Assembly: GCA_039936235.1 (NCBI GenBank)
Contig: JBDTIS010000039.1
Location: 1-27,993 of the forward strand
DNA length: 27,993 nucleotides
Source: CAHJXF01 sp039936235
GTDB lineage: Bacteria; Pseudomonadota; Gammaproteobacteria; Burkholderiales; Burkholderiaceae_D
Direction of reading: 5' to 3'
The stretch's first letter is position 1. Each line of letters opens with the position of its first letter. The notes below the pieces were generated by a model that ran no database searches, was not told where the DNA came from, and saw nothing but the letters and a program-made list of their open reading frames with translations. A program made the position numbers and the translations under genes. Below, piece by piece: positions 7,900 to 15,689 of this stretch.

Positions 7900-9237
7900 A
7901 TGGACCACACGTCCGCGGCCGCCAGGAAGCCGCTCTACAGGTCGCTGTACCTCCAGGTAATCGTCGCGATCGTCATCGGCGTGCTGCTCGGATTCTTCTA
8001 TCCATCGACCGGCGAAGCGATGAAGCCGCTCGGCGACGCCTTCATCAAGCTGATCAAGATGATCATCGCACCGATCATCTTCTGCACCGTGGTGCTCGGC
8101 ATCGCCGGCATGGAAGACATGAAGAAGGTCGGCAAGACCGGCGGCTATGCGCTGCTGTACTTCGAGGTGATGAGTTCGGTCGCGCTCGTCGTAGGACTGG
8201 TGATCATCAACCTCGTGCGGCCCGGTGCCGGAATGAACATCGATCCGGCGACCCTCGATACCAAGGCGCTCGCGGCGTTCACGAAGCCCGGCGCGCTGAC
8301 GGGCACCACCGACTTCCTGCTCAACATCATCCCGAACACCGTCGTCGACGCGTTCGCGAAAGGCGAGATCCTGCAGGTGCTGTTGTTCGCCGTGATGTTC
8401 GGCTTCGCGCTGCACAGGTTCGGCGGCCGTGGCACGCTGGTATTCGACCTGATCGAGAGGCTGTCGCATGTGCTGTTCGTCATCGTCGGCTACATCATGA
8501 AGGTCGCCCCGATCGGCGCGTTCGGCGCGATGGCCTTCACGATCGGCAAGTTCGGCGTCGGGTCGCTGCTGTCGCTCGGCAAGCTGATGGGCACCTTCTA
8601 CCTGACCTGCCTGCTGTTCGTGTTCGTGGTGCTGGGGCTGGTCACCTGGTACCACGGCTTCTCGATCTTCAAGTTCGTCCGGTACATCAAGGAAGAACTG
8701 CTGATCGTGCTCGGCACGTCGTCGTCGGAGTCGGTACTGCCGCGGATGATGGCGAAGATGGAGAACCTGGGCGTGCGGAAGTCCACGGTCGGCCTCGTGA
8801 TCCCGACCGGCTATTCGTTCAATCTCGACGGCACATCGATCTACCTGACGATGGCGGCGGTGTTCATCGCGCAGGCCACCAACACACCGATGACGCTCGT
8901 GCAGGAGTTGACGCTGCTCGGCGTTCTGGTGCTCACCTCGAAGGGTGCCGCGGGCGTGACGGGTAGCGGATTCATCGTGCTCGCGGCCACGCTGTCGGCG
9001 GTCGGCCATGTACCGGTCGCCGGTCTCGCGCTGATCTTGGGCATCGACCGCTTCATGTCCGAAGCTCGCGCGCTGACCAACCTGGTCGGCAACGGTGTCG
9101 CCACTGTGGTCGTCGGGAAGTGGTGCGGCGAACTCGATGTCGACCGGATGAAACGGGTCCTCGACCGGGAGACGAGCGACGAGGCCGACGAGCCGGAACT
9201 CGTCCTCGACAAGACCGTCGAACACGCCGCGGTCTGA
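7900..9237 (+). CDS. dctA: C4-dicarboxylate/cation symporter DctA
   Basis: This inner-membrane symporter imports succinate, fumarate and malate with protons or sodium. The 445 residues align almost without gaps to remembered E. coli DctA: SLYLQVIVAIVIGVLLGFFYP, the LIKMIIAPIIFCTVVLGIAGM segment, VLGTSSSESVLPRMM (serine-rich re-entrant loop), VIPTGYSFNLDGTSIYLTMA, and the closing ILGIDRFMSEARALTNLVGN (TM8, substrate and cation binding). An AGGAAA Shine-Dalgarno precedes the ATG. Its stop TGA overlaps the next ATG by one base (TGATG), implying translational coupling with the NADH dehydrogenase. No DctB/DctD regulators are in the window. Confidence 0.96.
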   Translation: MDHTSAAARKPLYRSLYLQVIVAIVIGVLLGFFYPSTGEAMKPLGDAFIKLIKMIIAPIIFCTVVLGIAGMEDMKKVGKTGGYALLYFEVMSSVALVVGLVIINLVRPGAGMNIDPATLDTKALAAFTKPGALTGTTDFLLNIIPNTVVDAFAKGEILQVLLFAVMFGFALHRFGGRGTLVFDLIERLSHVLFVIVGYIMKVAPIGAFGAMAFTIGKFGVGSLLSLGKLMGTFYLTCLLFVFVVLGLVTWYHGFSIFKFVRYIKEELLIVLGTSSSESVLPRMMAKMENLGVRKSTVGLVIPTGYSFNLDGTSIYLTMAAVFIAQATNTPMTLVQELTLLGVLVLTSKGAAGVTGSGFIVLAATLSAVGHVPVAGLALILGIDRFMSEARALTNLVGNGVATVVVGKWCGELDVDRMKRVLDRETSDEADEPELVLDKTVEHAAV

Positions 9238-10604
9238 TGGGCATGTCCGAGACGGGTCGTCGCGACCGACCGATCGATGAAGACGCCGACGACAGGCTGC
9301 ACCGGATCGTCATCGTCGGCGGCGGCGCCGGCGGCCTCGAACTGGCGACCGGTCTGGGCGATACGATCGGCCGGCGCGGCAAGGCGCACGTCACGCTGAT
9401 CGAGAAGACCCGCACGCATTTCTGGAAGCCCCACCTGCACGAACTGGCGGCCGGCAGCATGGACGTCAACAACTACCAGACCGACTACCTCGCACAGGCC
9501 CACTGGCATCACTTCCGTTATCGCGTCGGCGAGGCGACCCACGTCGACCGTGCCGCCCGCCTCGTCCATGTGGGACCGGTGGTCGACGACGAAGGCGAGC
9601 AGGTCGCACCGGCGCGCACGTTCGCCTACGACACGCTGGTGGTGGCGATCGGCAGCCTCAACAACGACTTCGGCACGCCCGGCGTCGCCGAACACGCGAT
9701 CGCGCTCGAGTCGTCCGAGCAGGCGGAGCGTTTCCATCGGCGGCTGATCAACGCCTACATCCGCGCGCACTCGCAGGTCGAACCGCTGCGGCCCGAACAG
9801 TTGCAGGTCGCGATCATCGGCGCGGGCGCGACCGGCGTCGAACTCGCAGCCGAGCTGCACACCACGACCGGCCTGTTGCTGTCGTTCGGCCTCGACCGCA
9901 TCGCCACGCGGAACGAGATCTGCATCACGGTGATAGAGGCGGCAGATCGTATCCTGCCGGCGTTGCCCGAACGCCTGTCGACCGGCGCGACGCGACTGCT
10001 GGCCGACATCGGCGTTCAGGTGCGCACGTCGGCCCGCGTCGCCGAGGTGCTGGCCGAAGGGGTGAAGCTCGCCAGCGGCGAACTGATCCCGGCCGAGCTC
10101 GTCGTCTGGGCCGCAGGCGTCAAGGCTTCCGACGTCCTGACGCGATTCGACGGCCTCGAGACGAATCGCATCAACCAGCTGGTCGTGCGCCCGACGTTGC
10201 AGACGACCCGTGACGACGACATCTTCGCGATCGGCGACTGCGCCGCTTGCCCCTGGCTCGGCCGCGAAGGCCAGCTCGTACCGCCGCGCGCGCAGGCCGC
10301 GCACCAGCAGGCCTCGCACATGCGAAAGCAGATCGCCCGACGGCTCGCCGGCAAGCCGCTGCTGCCGTGGCGCTACCGCGACTTCGGTTCGCTGGTCTCA
10401 CTCGGCGAGCACTCGACGGTGGGCAACTTGATGGGCGGTCTGACCGGCGGCAACCTGTGGCTCGAAGGCTGGTTCGCGCGAATGATGTACCTGTCCCTGT
10501 ACAAGATGCACGAGCTCGCGTTGCACGGCTACTGGAAGGTCGCGCTCGACACGCTCGCGCGGCTGATCACGCGACGCACCGAACCGCGCATCAAGCTGCA
10601 TTGA
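9237..10604 (+). CDS. ndh: Type II NADH:quinone oxidoreductase (NDH-2)
   Basis: This 455-residue peripheral membrane flavoprotein passes electrons from NADH to quinone without pumping protons. The FAD-binding motif RIVIVGGGAGGLELATGLG lies at about 23-41, and the NADH-binding motif VAIIGAGATGVELAAELH at about 194-211. The DDDIFAIGDCA segment closes the FAD site. The PPRAQAAHQQASHM helix and a Trp/Tyr-rich C-terminal stretch (LEGWFARMMYLSLYKMHELA) fit the NDH-2 quinone and membrane region. The start is the ATG overlapping the dctA stop; ATG 9243 is a possible alternative. Coupled expression with dctA fits a respiratory role during growth on dicarboxylates, which is an inference. Confidence 0.9.
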   Translation: MGMSETGRRDRPIDEDADDRLHRIVIVGGGAGGLELATGLGDTIGRRGKAHVTLIEKTRTHFWKPHLHELAAGSMDVNNYQTDYLAQAHWHHFRYRVGEATHVDRAARLVHVGPVVDDEGEQVAPARTFAYDTLVVAIGSLNNDFGTPGVAEHAIALESSEQAERFHRRLINAYIRAHSQVEPLRPEQLQVAIIGAGATGVELAAELHTTTGLLLSFGLDRIATRNEICITVIEAADRILPALPERLSTGATRLLADIGVQVRTSARVAEVLAEGVKLASGELIPAELVVWAAGVKASDVLTRFDGLETNRINQLVVRPTLQTTRDDDIFAIGDCAACPWLGREGQLVPPRAQAAHQQASHMRKQIARRLAGKPLLPWRYRDFGSLVSLGEHSTVGNLMGGLTGGNLWLEGWFARMMYLSLYKMHELALHGYWKVALDTLARLITRRTEPRIKLH

Positions 10605-10608
10605 CGCG

Positions 10609-11508
10609 ATGACCGACGCGTTGTTCGAAGGCTTCGTCATGCGACGCGTTACGGTCGATCGTGATATCGAAATCGCGTGCGTGGTCGGCGGCGACGGTCC
10701 GCCGCTGCTGCTGCTCCACGGCCATCCGCAGACGCATGCGATCTGGCATCGGGTCGCAGCGCGGCTCGCGGAACGCTTCACGATCGTTGCTGCCGACCTG
10801 CGCGGCTACGGCGACTCGTCGAAGCCGCGCGGCGACGCCGACCACGTCAACTACTCGAAGCGGGTGATGGCCCGCGACCAGGTCGCGCTGATGCACGCTC
10901 TCGGCTTCGCGCGCTTCGACGTGCTCGCGCACGACCGCGGCGCCCGCGTCGCGCATCGGCTCGCGATCGATCACCACGATGCGGTGCGCAGCCTGGTGCT
11001 GCTCGACATCGCGCCGACGCTGGCGATGTACGAGCAGACCAGCGATGCATTCGCGCGCGCGTACTGGCACTGGTTCTTCCTGATCCAGCCTGCGCCGTTG
11101 CCGGAGCGGCTGATCGAGGCGGACCCGGCGGCCTATGTTCGCGACGTCATCGGCCGCCGCAGCGCAGGGCTCGCGCCGTTCGATCCGCGCGCGCTGGCCG
11201 AGTACACGCGCTGCATCGCGTTACCCGGTACCGCGCACGGCATCTGCGAGGACTATCGCGCAGCCGCCGACATCGACCTGGACCATGATCGTGCCGATCG
11301 CGACGCGGGCCTGAAGCTGACGATGCCCATGCGTGTGTACTGGGGTGCGGAAGGCGCGATCGAGAAGTGCTTCGAGCCGCTGGACGAGTGGCGTCGCGTC
11401 GCCCGCCATGTAGACGGCGAAGCGTTGCCGTGCGGCCACTACATCGCGGAGGAAGCACCGAACGCGCTGCTCGACCGCGTGCTGCCGTTCCTGCTCGAAC
11501 GACCCTGA
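10609..11508 (+). CDS. Fluoroacetate/haloacetate dehalogenase-like alpha/beta hydrolase
   Basis: This 299-residue enzyme resembles fluoroacetate dehalogenases that hydrolyse haloacetates to glycolate. The start at 10609 keeps the conserved LFEGF lead, 4 bp after the ndh stop. The catalytic set matches RPA1163 as I recall it: nucleophile Asp109 (LAHDRGARVAHR), carboxylate-binding Arg110 and Arg113, acid Asp133 (LLDIAPT), and base His277 (PCGHYIAEEAP). The halide-pocket residues are His154 and Trp155 (AYWHWFF) and Tyr216 (CEDYRA). The Trp equivalent to RPA1163 Trp185 is absent; the area reads IGRRSAG. Members of this clade are often annotated as dehalogenases without tests, so epoxide or ester hydrolysis remains possible. 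Confidence 0.85.
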   Translation: MTDALFEGFVMRRVTVDRDIEIACVVGGDGPPLLLLHGHPQTHAIWHRVAARLAERFTIVAADLRGYGDSSKPRGDADHVNYSKRVMARDQVALMHALGFARFDVLAHDRGARVAHRLAIDHHDAVRSLVLLDIAPTLAMYEQTSDAFARAYWHWFFLIQPAPLPERLIEADPAAYVRDVIGRRSAGLAPFDPRALAEYTRCIALPGTAHGICEDYRAAADIDLDHDRADRDAGLKLTMPMRVYWGAEGAIEKCFEPLDEWRRVARHVDGEALPCGHYIAEEAPNALLDRVLPFLLERP

Positions 11509-11537
11509 TCCGCGCTGCCTTTCTCTGGAAACCCGTC

Positions 11538-12251
11538 ATGTCCGACCTGCCTTCTTCAGACCTCCCCTCCCCACCAGCGGCCGAGGCGGTTTCCGCCCGC
11601 ATCCGCAAACGGCTGCAAGCGGCCGACCAGCCCTTCTTCGCCAACGACAACATCGCGGACTTCATCGCGGATGCGGACGAACTGGACGCGCTCGAAGCCG
11701 AAGTGGCACAGACCATGGAAGCCCTGCTGCAATCGCTCGTGATCGATACGGTCAACGATCACAACACGCAGGGGACCGCCAAACGGGTCGCTCGGATGTT
11801 TCTCGACGAGGTGTTCCGCGGCCGTTATCACCCGCAGCCCGTGATCACCGAGTTTCCGAATGCGAAGCATCTCAACGAGCTGATGATCGTCGGGCCGGTG
11901 GACGTCCGCAGCGCCTGCTCGCACCACTTCGTCCCGATCATCGGCAAGCTGTGGATCGGCGTGCTGGGCAGCGAGACGGCGAACCTGATCGGCCTGTCGA
12001 AGTTCTCGCGGGTCGCCGACTGGGTGATGAGCAGGCCGCAGATCCAGGAGGAAGCCATCGTCCAGCTCGCGGACCTTCTCGAGAAGGCGATGCGACCCGA
12101 CGGGCTTGCAATCGTCCTGAAGGCCAATCACCTGTGCACCCAGTGGCGCGGCGTGAAGGACGGTTCGCACATGACCAACAGCGTGATGCGCGGGACCTTC
12201 CTGACCAATGCGCAGTCGCGGATGGAGTTCCTGGCGCTGATCGAGATGTGA
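11538..12251 (+). CDS. folE: GTP cyclohydrolase I, divergent FolE
   Basis: GTP cyclohydrolase I converts GTP to dihydroneopterin triphosphate, the first step to tetrahydrofolate. The ATG at 11538 gives 237 residues, with an N-terminal lead of about 55 residues before the catalytic fold. Zinc ligands are visible as Cys127 and His130 in SACSHHFVPIIGKLWIG and Cys200 in KANHLCTQWRGVKD, with Arg204 for phosphate binding. The usual Glu of CEHH is replaced by Ser128, and the usual HLCMxMRGV reads HLCTQWRGV, so it belongs to a divergent branch. LIGLSKFSRVADWVMSRPQ is the standard FolE helix. It lies 29 bp after the dehalogenase gene on the same strand and is convergent with the caspase-like gene. Confidence 0.92.
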   Translation: MSDLPSSDLPSPPAAEAVSARIRKRLQAADQPFFANDNIADFIADADELDALEAEVAQTMEALLQSLVIDTVNDHNTQGTAKRVARMFLDEVFRGRYHPQPVITEFPNAKHLNELMIVGPVDVRSACSHHFVPIIGKLWIGVLGSETANLIGLSKFSRVADWVMSRPQIQEEAIVQLADLLEKAMRPDGLAIVLKANHLCTQWRGVKDGSHMTNSVMRGTFLTNAQSRMEFLALIEM

Positions 12252-12279
12252 CCCCGCGAGACGCTGGTGATCGATGCCG

Positions 12280-13929
12280 TCAGCGTTCGATCACGTCGAC
12301 GATCGCAGCCCCGAACGCGTCCGAACAGGCACCGACCGCGGCGAGGTTGCGCCGCTTGCCGGCCTCGACGCAGCGCTCCGCATCGGCCTGGCCGGAGCGA
12401 CCGAGCAGCCACTGCAGTTGCGCGCGTCCCTGCGCGTCGGTGAGCGCGACGCTGAACGGGCCTTCCTTGTTCGCCGCGAACGGCGTCAGGTCGCGCGCCG
12501 ACTCCGCGACCAGCGCGAGCACGGTGTCGCGACCCGGCGGGCCCTGCCCCTGTACGCGCCAGTTCGGCCGCGGCAGTCGCAGCGATTCGCCGGCCGCGAT
12601 ATGGTTGTCTCGATCGAGATCGTTCGGGAACAGCAGGTAGAAGCTCTTGCCGTCTGAACCGAGCAGGACGAGATAGACGAAGCCGGCGCGGGACGACGTC
12701 AGTACCAGACCGAGGTCGTCGTGGCCGATCTGCAGCGTCGGCGGTGTCGCGACCAGCGACACGACGAGGCGTGCATCGCGTTGCGCGTAGACGGCGTCGA
12801 TCGTGGCGCGGGGCGACGTCGCGGCGACCGCACCGTCCGCGACGACGCCGAAGATCGGACTGTAAGCGGCATTGCCGGTGACCGCGGCCGGCGCATGCGC
12901 CGCGTTCGCGCAGCCGGCGAGCTCGCCGATCGAGATCGAGGCCGAGCGATCGGCGTCGACGGCGTCGCCCAGGAAGCAGTCGACCAGCGCCTGCGTGAAA
13001 CGGCCACCGGAGCGCGGCTGCTCGATGCCCTGGTTCGGGCCCGGCGCCGACTGCAACACCGCGATGTTCCGTGGCTCGACGCCGATCGCCGTGATCGCCG
13101 CGACGAGCGGCAGTTCCGCGTCCGGCGCGCCGCAGCCGCGCTTCGCCGACAGCGCGATCGCCTTGCGCGCCGCGTCCGACGCATCGACCGGATAGCCGAC
13201 GTCGGCGATCACGAACACCTTGCCGGCGGCGGTCAGCGCGGGCTTCATCCGCGCGACCAGCGTGGCCGCGGACAGCGTCGCACCGTCGCGCGCCATCCAC
13301 GCCGCTTCGCACGTCCCCCCATCGCTCGTCGCGGTGCCTGGCCCGGTGAAGTAGACCAGCACCTGATCGCCGGCCTGCAGGCGCTCGTCGAGGCGGTCGA
13401 TCGCAGCGAGGATGCCGTCGCGATTCGCGTCGCTGCCCTGAACGACGTCGACGTTGTCATTCGGCACGTCGAGACGCCGCGCGATCATCCGCGCCGACTC
13501 GATGTCGTAAGCGACGCCGGGCCAGAACGGCGACCTACCATCGGGCAGCGCGACGCCATCGACGCCGACGATCAGCGCATGCTTCGACGCCTTCGGCATC
13601 CCGCGTATGCCGGCGGCCACGACGATGTTGCCGAACGCGCTGCGACCGTTCTCGATCCGCGCCAGCGCAGAGACCGACGCGGCATCGCCGGTCAGCCCGG
13701 TGGCGCGGATCCAGCCGGTCTGCGTGCCGACGCGCACCTGCACCCATCCAGCCTCGGTCTTCAGCAGTTCGACCGACGTGCCGGCGGCCAGCGACTTCAG
13801 GCTCGCCGCATCCGTGTAGCGATCGACCCGCAGGTCCGTAGGCCGCGTGACGGCGACCTCCGCCGCGTACGCCGCGACGCTCGACAACAGCATCGCGAAC
13901 GACGCGAGAGCACGGACGACAGCGTTCAT
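12280..13929 (-). CDS. Exported SH3 / caspase-like (catalytically dead) / DUF4384-like protein
   Basis: This 549-residue protein starts with an ATGA overlap on the CHASE2 gene stop. A signal peptide (cleavage near SVAAYA-AEV) is followed by a bacterial SH3 domain at about 24-82 (SLAAGTSVELLKTEAGWVQV). A caspase-fold domain spans about 115-345: KHALIVGVDG, DIESARMIARRL, AGDQVLVYFTGPGTA, VFVIADVGYP, SGGRFTQALVDCFLGDAVD. The C-terminal part resembles DUF4384 (AGFVYLVLLGSDGKSFYLLF; PNDLDRDNHIAAGESLRLPRP). In active C14 peptidases the two loops read GHG and DxC. Here His is Pro197 and Cys is Val244, so protease activity is not expected. A scaffold or regulatory role beside the active CHAT protein is inferred. 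Confidence 0.86.
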   Translation of the reverse strand: MNAVVRALASFAMLLSSVAAYAAEVAVTRPTDLRVDRYTDAASLKSLAAGTSVELLKTEAGWVQVRVGTQTGWIRATGLTGDAASVSALARIENGRSAFGNIVVAAGIRGMPKASKHALIVGVDGVALPDGRSPFWPGVAYDIESARMIARRLDVPNDNVDVVQGSDANRDGILAAIDRLDERLQAGDQVLVYFTGPGTATSDGGTCEAAWMARDGATLSAATLVARMKPALTAAGKVFVIADVGYPVDASDAARKAIALSAKRGCGAPDAELPLVAAITAIGVEPRNIAVLQSAPGPNQGIEQPRSGGRFTQALVDCFLGDAVDADRSASISIGELAGCANAAHAPAAVTGNAAYSPIFGVVADGAVAATSPRATIDAVYAQRDARLVVSLVATPPTLQIGHDDLGLVLTSSRAGFVYLVLLGSDGKSFYLLFPNDLDRDNHIAAGESLRLPRPNWRVQGQGPPGRDTVLALVAESARDLTPFAANKEGPFSVALTDAQGRAQLQWLLGRSGQADAERCVEAGKRRNLAAVGACSDAFGAAIVDVIER

Positions 13930-15689
13930 GGCGACACCCCTTCCGACATCTGCAGCACGGTTCGACTGACCAGCGCACGCAGCCGATTCAGGCGCGGCGG
14001 CACGATCGTCGCAGACCCGGCACCGACCGTCACGGCCGCCGGCTCCGCCGCGACGATCTCCTCGAGAAAGCGCATCGGTACGATCGCCCCCTTCGCGCAC
14101 AGCGACCGCAGGCCGGTCAGGAGCTGCCGCGACTCCGCGCGCGCCCGCGCGATCGCGACGGGATCGTCGGATCGCTCGACCCAGGTCGCCACCAGCACAC
14201 CGCTGAACGCGTTGCCGAGCCAGCTCTGCGCGTCGAGTCCGGACGTGATCCTCACATGCGGCGCGACCGTCCGCAGCAGGTTCAGGTAGCGCGTCTCGAA
14301 GCCCCCATCGAACGCATGACCCAGCTGGCGGTTCGGAGGCAACGATGTCGCCAGACACGCCACCCAGTGTTCGACCGCCGGCTCGAGCAGCGGCGCGAAC
14401 AGCTCGCCTTCGCTCCAGCGCCTGCGGACCTGCGCGCTGTACAGCTTGACCAGCGAGAAGTAGACGAACGCGATCGATGCCGGCGACGCGAGATCCACGA
14501 ACGTATGGGACAGATTCAGGCTCAGGTACGAGATGCCGAACAGCAGTCCCGGTGCGATCACGAACGCGAGCCGCAGTTGCTCGTGCGAGTAGCGAATGCA
14601 CAGCCACGTCATCAGCACGAGCAGCAGCAGCGCGATCGCGATGTCGGCCGGCGCGCCGAGCTCGTCGATGAAGCGCGCGTTCTTCGTGTCGTCGATCGCG
14701 GTCGCCAGGATGTCCATTCCCGGATGTGTCCGCGAGATCGGCGTGCCCTTCTGGTCGAACAGGCCGGACGCCGTCGCGCCGATCACGACGATCTTGCGTG
14801 CGAATTCGCCGGGCGGTCTCGACCGCTGCTTCTTCAGCAGGTCCGTGAACACATCGGAGAAGGCGACCGTTCGATACGCCAGCGCCCGATCGTTGAAGCG
14901 CAGCGTCTTCTCGTCGGCATCGGGCAGCGCCCATCCGAAGTCGAGCGCGAGGCGTGCCGGCAGCGACAGGATGCGGAAGTCGCCGACATCCTCGAACATC
15001 CGGTAGCGGCGGATCAGGCTGTCGGGATCGGGATCGACGTTGTGCGTGCCGAGCCGGCCGCTCTTCACGACGCTGCCGAAGTAAGGCAGCACCAGCGCGA
15101 GCGTCGGTCCGGTGCCGGGCGACAGCGGTGCGTGCGGATCGCTGCGCGACACGACCAGGCCGGCGAGATCGCCGGCGTGCAGCGCGCTCTTCGCGTCGTT
15201 GTCGCGGCTCAGTCGCAGGACCGGAAAATACGTGACGCGACTGCGTGCGACGGCCTCCTCGAAGGCGCGCTCGCTGACCGGATTGCGCAGGTCCGCGTCG
15301 GCGAACAGGATGTCGAACACGACTGCCTTCGCGCCCTGATGTTCGAGTTCGGCGAGCACCGTCGCGAGCACGTCGCGCGGCCATGGCCACTGGCCGTAGT
15401 CGGGCGCCATCGCGGCCAGCGAACGCTCGTCGATGTCGAGCAGCACGATGTCCGGGTCGGGCTGCGGCACGCGGAAGCGGTGCGCGAGCATCCAGTCGTA
15501 GGTCGACGCCTCGCGATGGTGTTCGCGATCGAACAGGTTCGTCGCGACCACCCATGCGCCGAGCACGACCGCGAGCGCGATGTAGAACGCACGCGGATCC
15601 AGTGACGCGAGCGCCGTCGACCAGGGCCGCGCCGCCGCGCGCAGGCGCGTCGACCACCTGGCACGCCGCTGAGACGACGACGCGGTCAA
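13926..15689 (-). CDS. CHASE2-domain membrane sensor-like protein with unassigned C-terminal domain
   Basis: The start is taken as TTG at 15689, which overlaps the CHAT stop (TTGA) and gives 587 residues. No ATG in this frame would keep the first helix. TM1 is at about 34-51 (FYIALAVVLGAWVVATNLF). The CHASE2 domain follows: STYDWMLAHRFR, PDIVLLDIDERSLAAM, YGQWPWPRDVLATVL, GAKAVVFDILFADAD, and FARKIVVIGATASGLFDQKG with THPGMDILATAIDD. Three helices near 345-415 lead to about 170 cytoplasmic residues that show no GGDEF, kinase or cyclase motif. CHASE2 usually senses an unknown periplasmic signal. The gene is coupled to CHAT upstream and to the caspase-like gene downstream by 4-bp overlaps. Confidence 0.86.
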   Translation of the reverse strand: MTASSSQRRARWSTRLRAAARPWSTALASLDPRAFYIALAVVLGAWVVATNLFDREHHREASTYDWMLAHRFRVPQPDPDIVLLDIDERSLAAMAPDYGQWPWPRDVLATVLAELEHQGAKAVVFDILFADADLRNPVSERAFEEAVARSRVTYFPVLRLSRDNDAKSALHAGDLAGLVVSRSDPHAPLSPGTGPTLALVLPYFGSVVKSGRLGTHNVDPDPDSLIRRYRMFEDVGDFRILSLPARLALDFGWALPDADEKTLRFNDRALAYRTVAFSDVFTDLLKKQRSRPPGEFARKIVVIGATASGLFDQKGTPISRTHPGMDILATAIDDTKNARFIDELGAPADIAIALLLLVLMTWLCIRYSHEQLRLAFVIAPGLLFGISYLSLNLSHTFVDLASPASIAFVYFSLVKLYSAQVRRRWSEGELFAPLLEPAVEHWVACLATSLPPNRQLGHAFDGGFETRYLNLLRTVAPHVRITSGLDAQSWLGNAFSGVLVATWVERSDDPVAIARARAESRQLLTGLRSLCAKGAIVPMRFLEEIVAAEPAAVTVGAGSATIVPPRLNRLRALVSRTVLQMSEGVSP

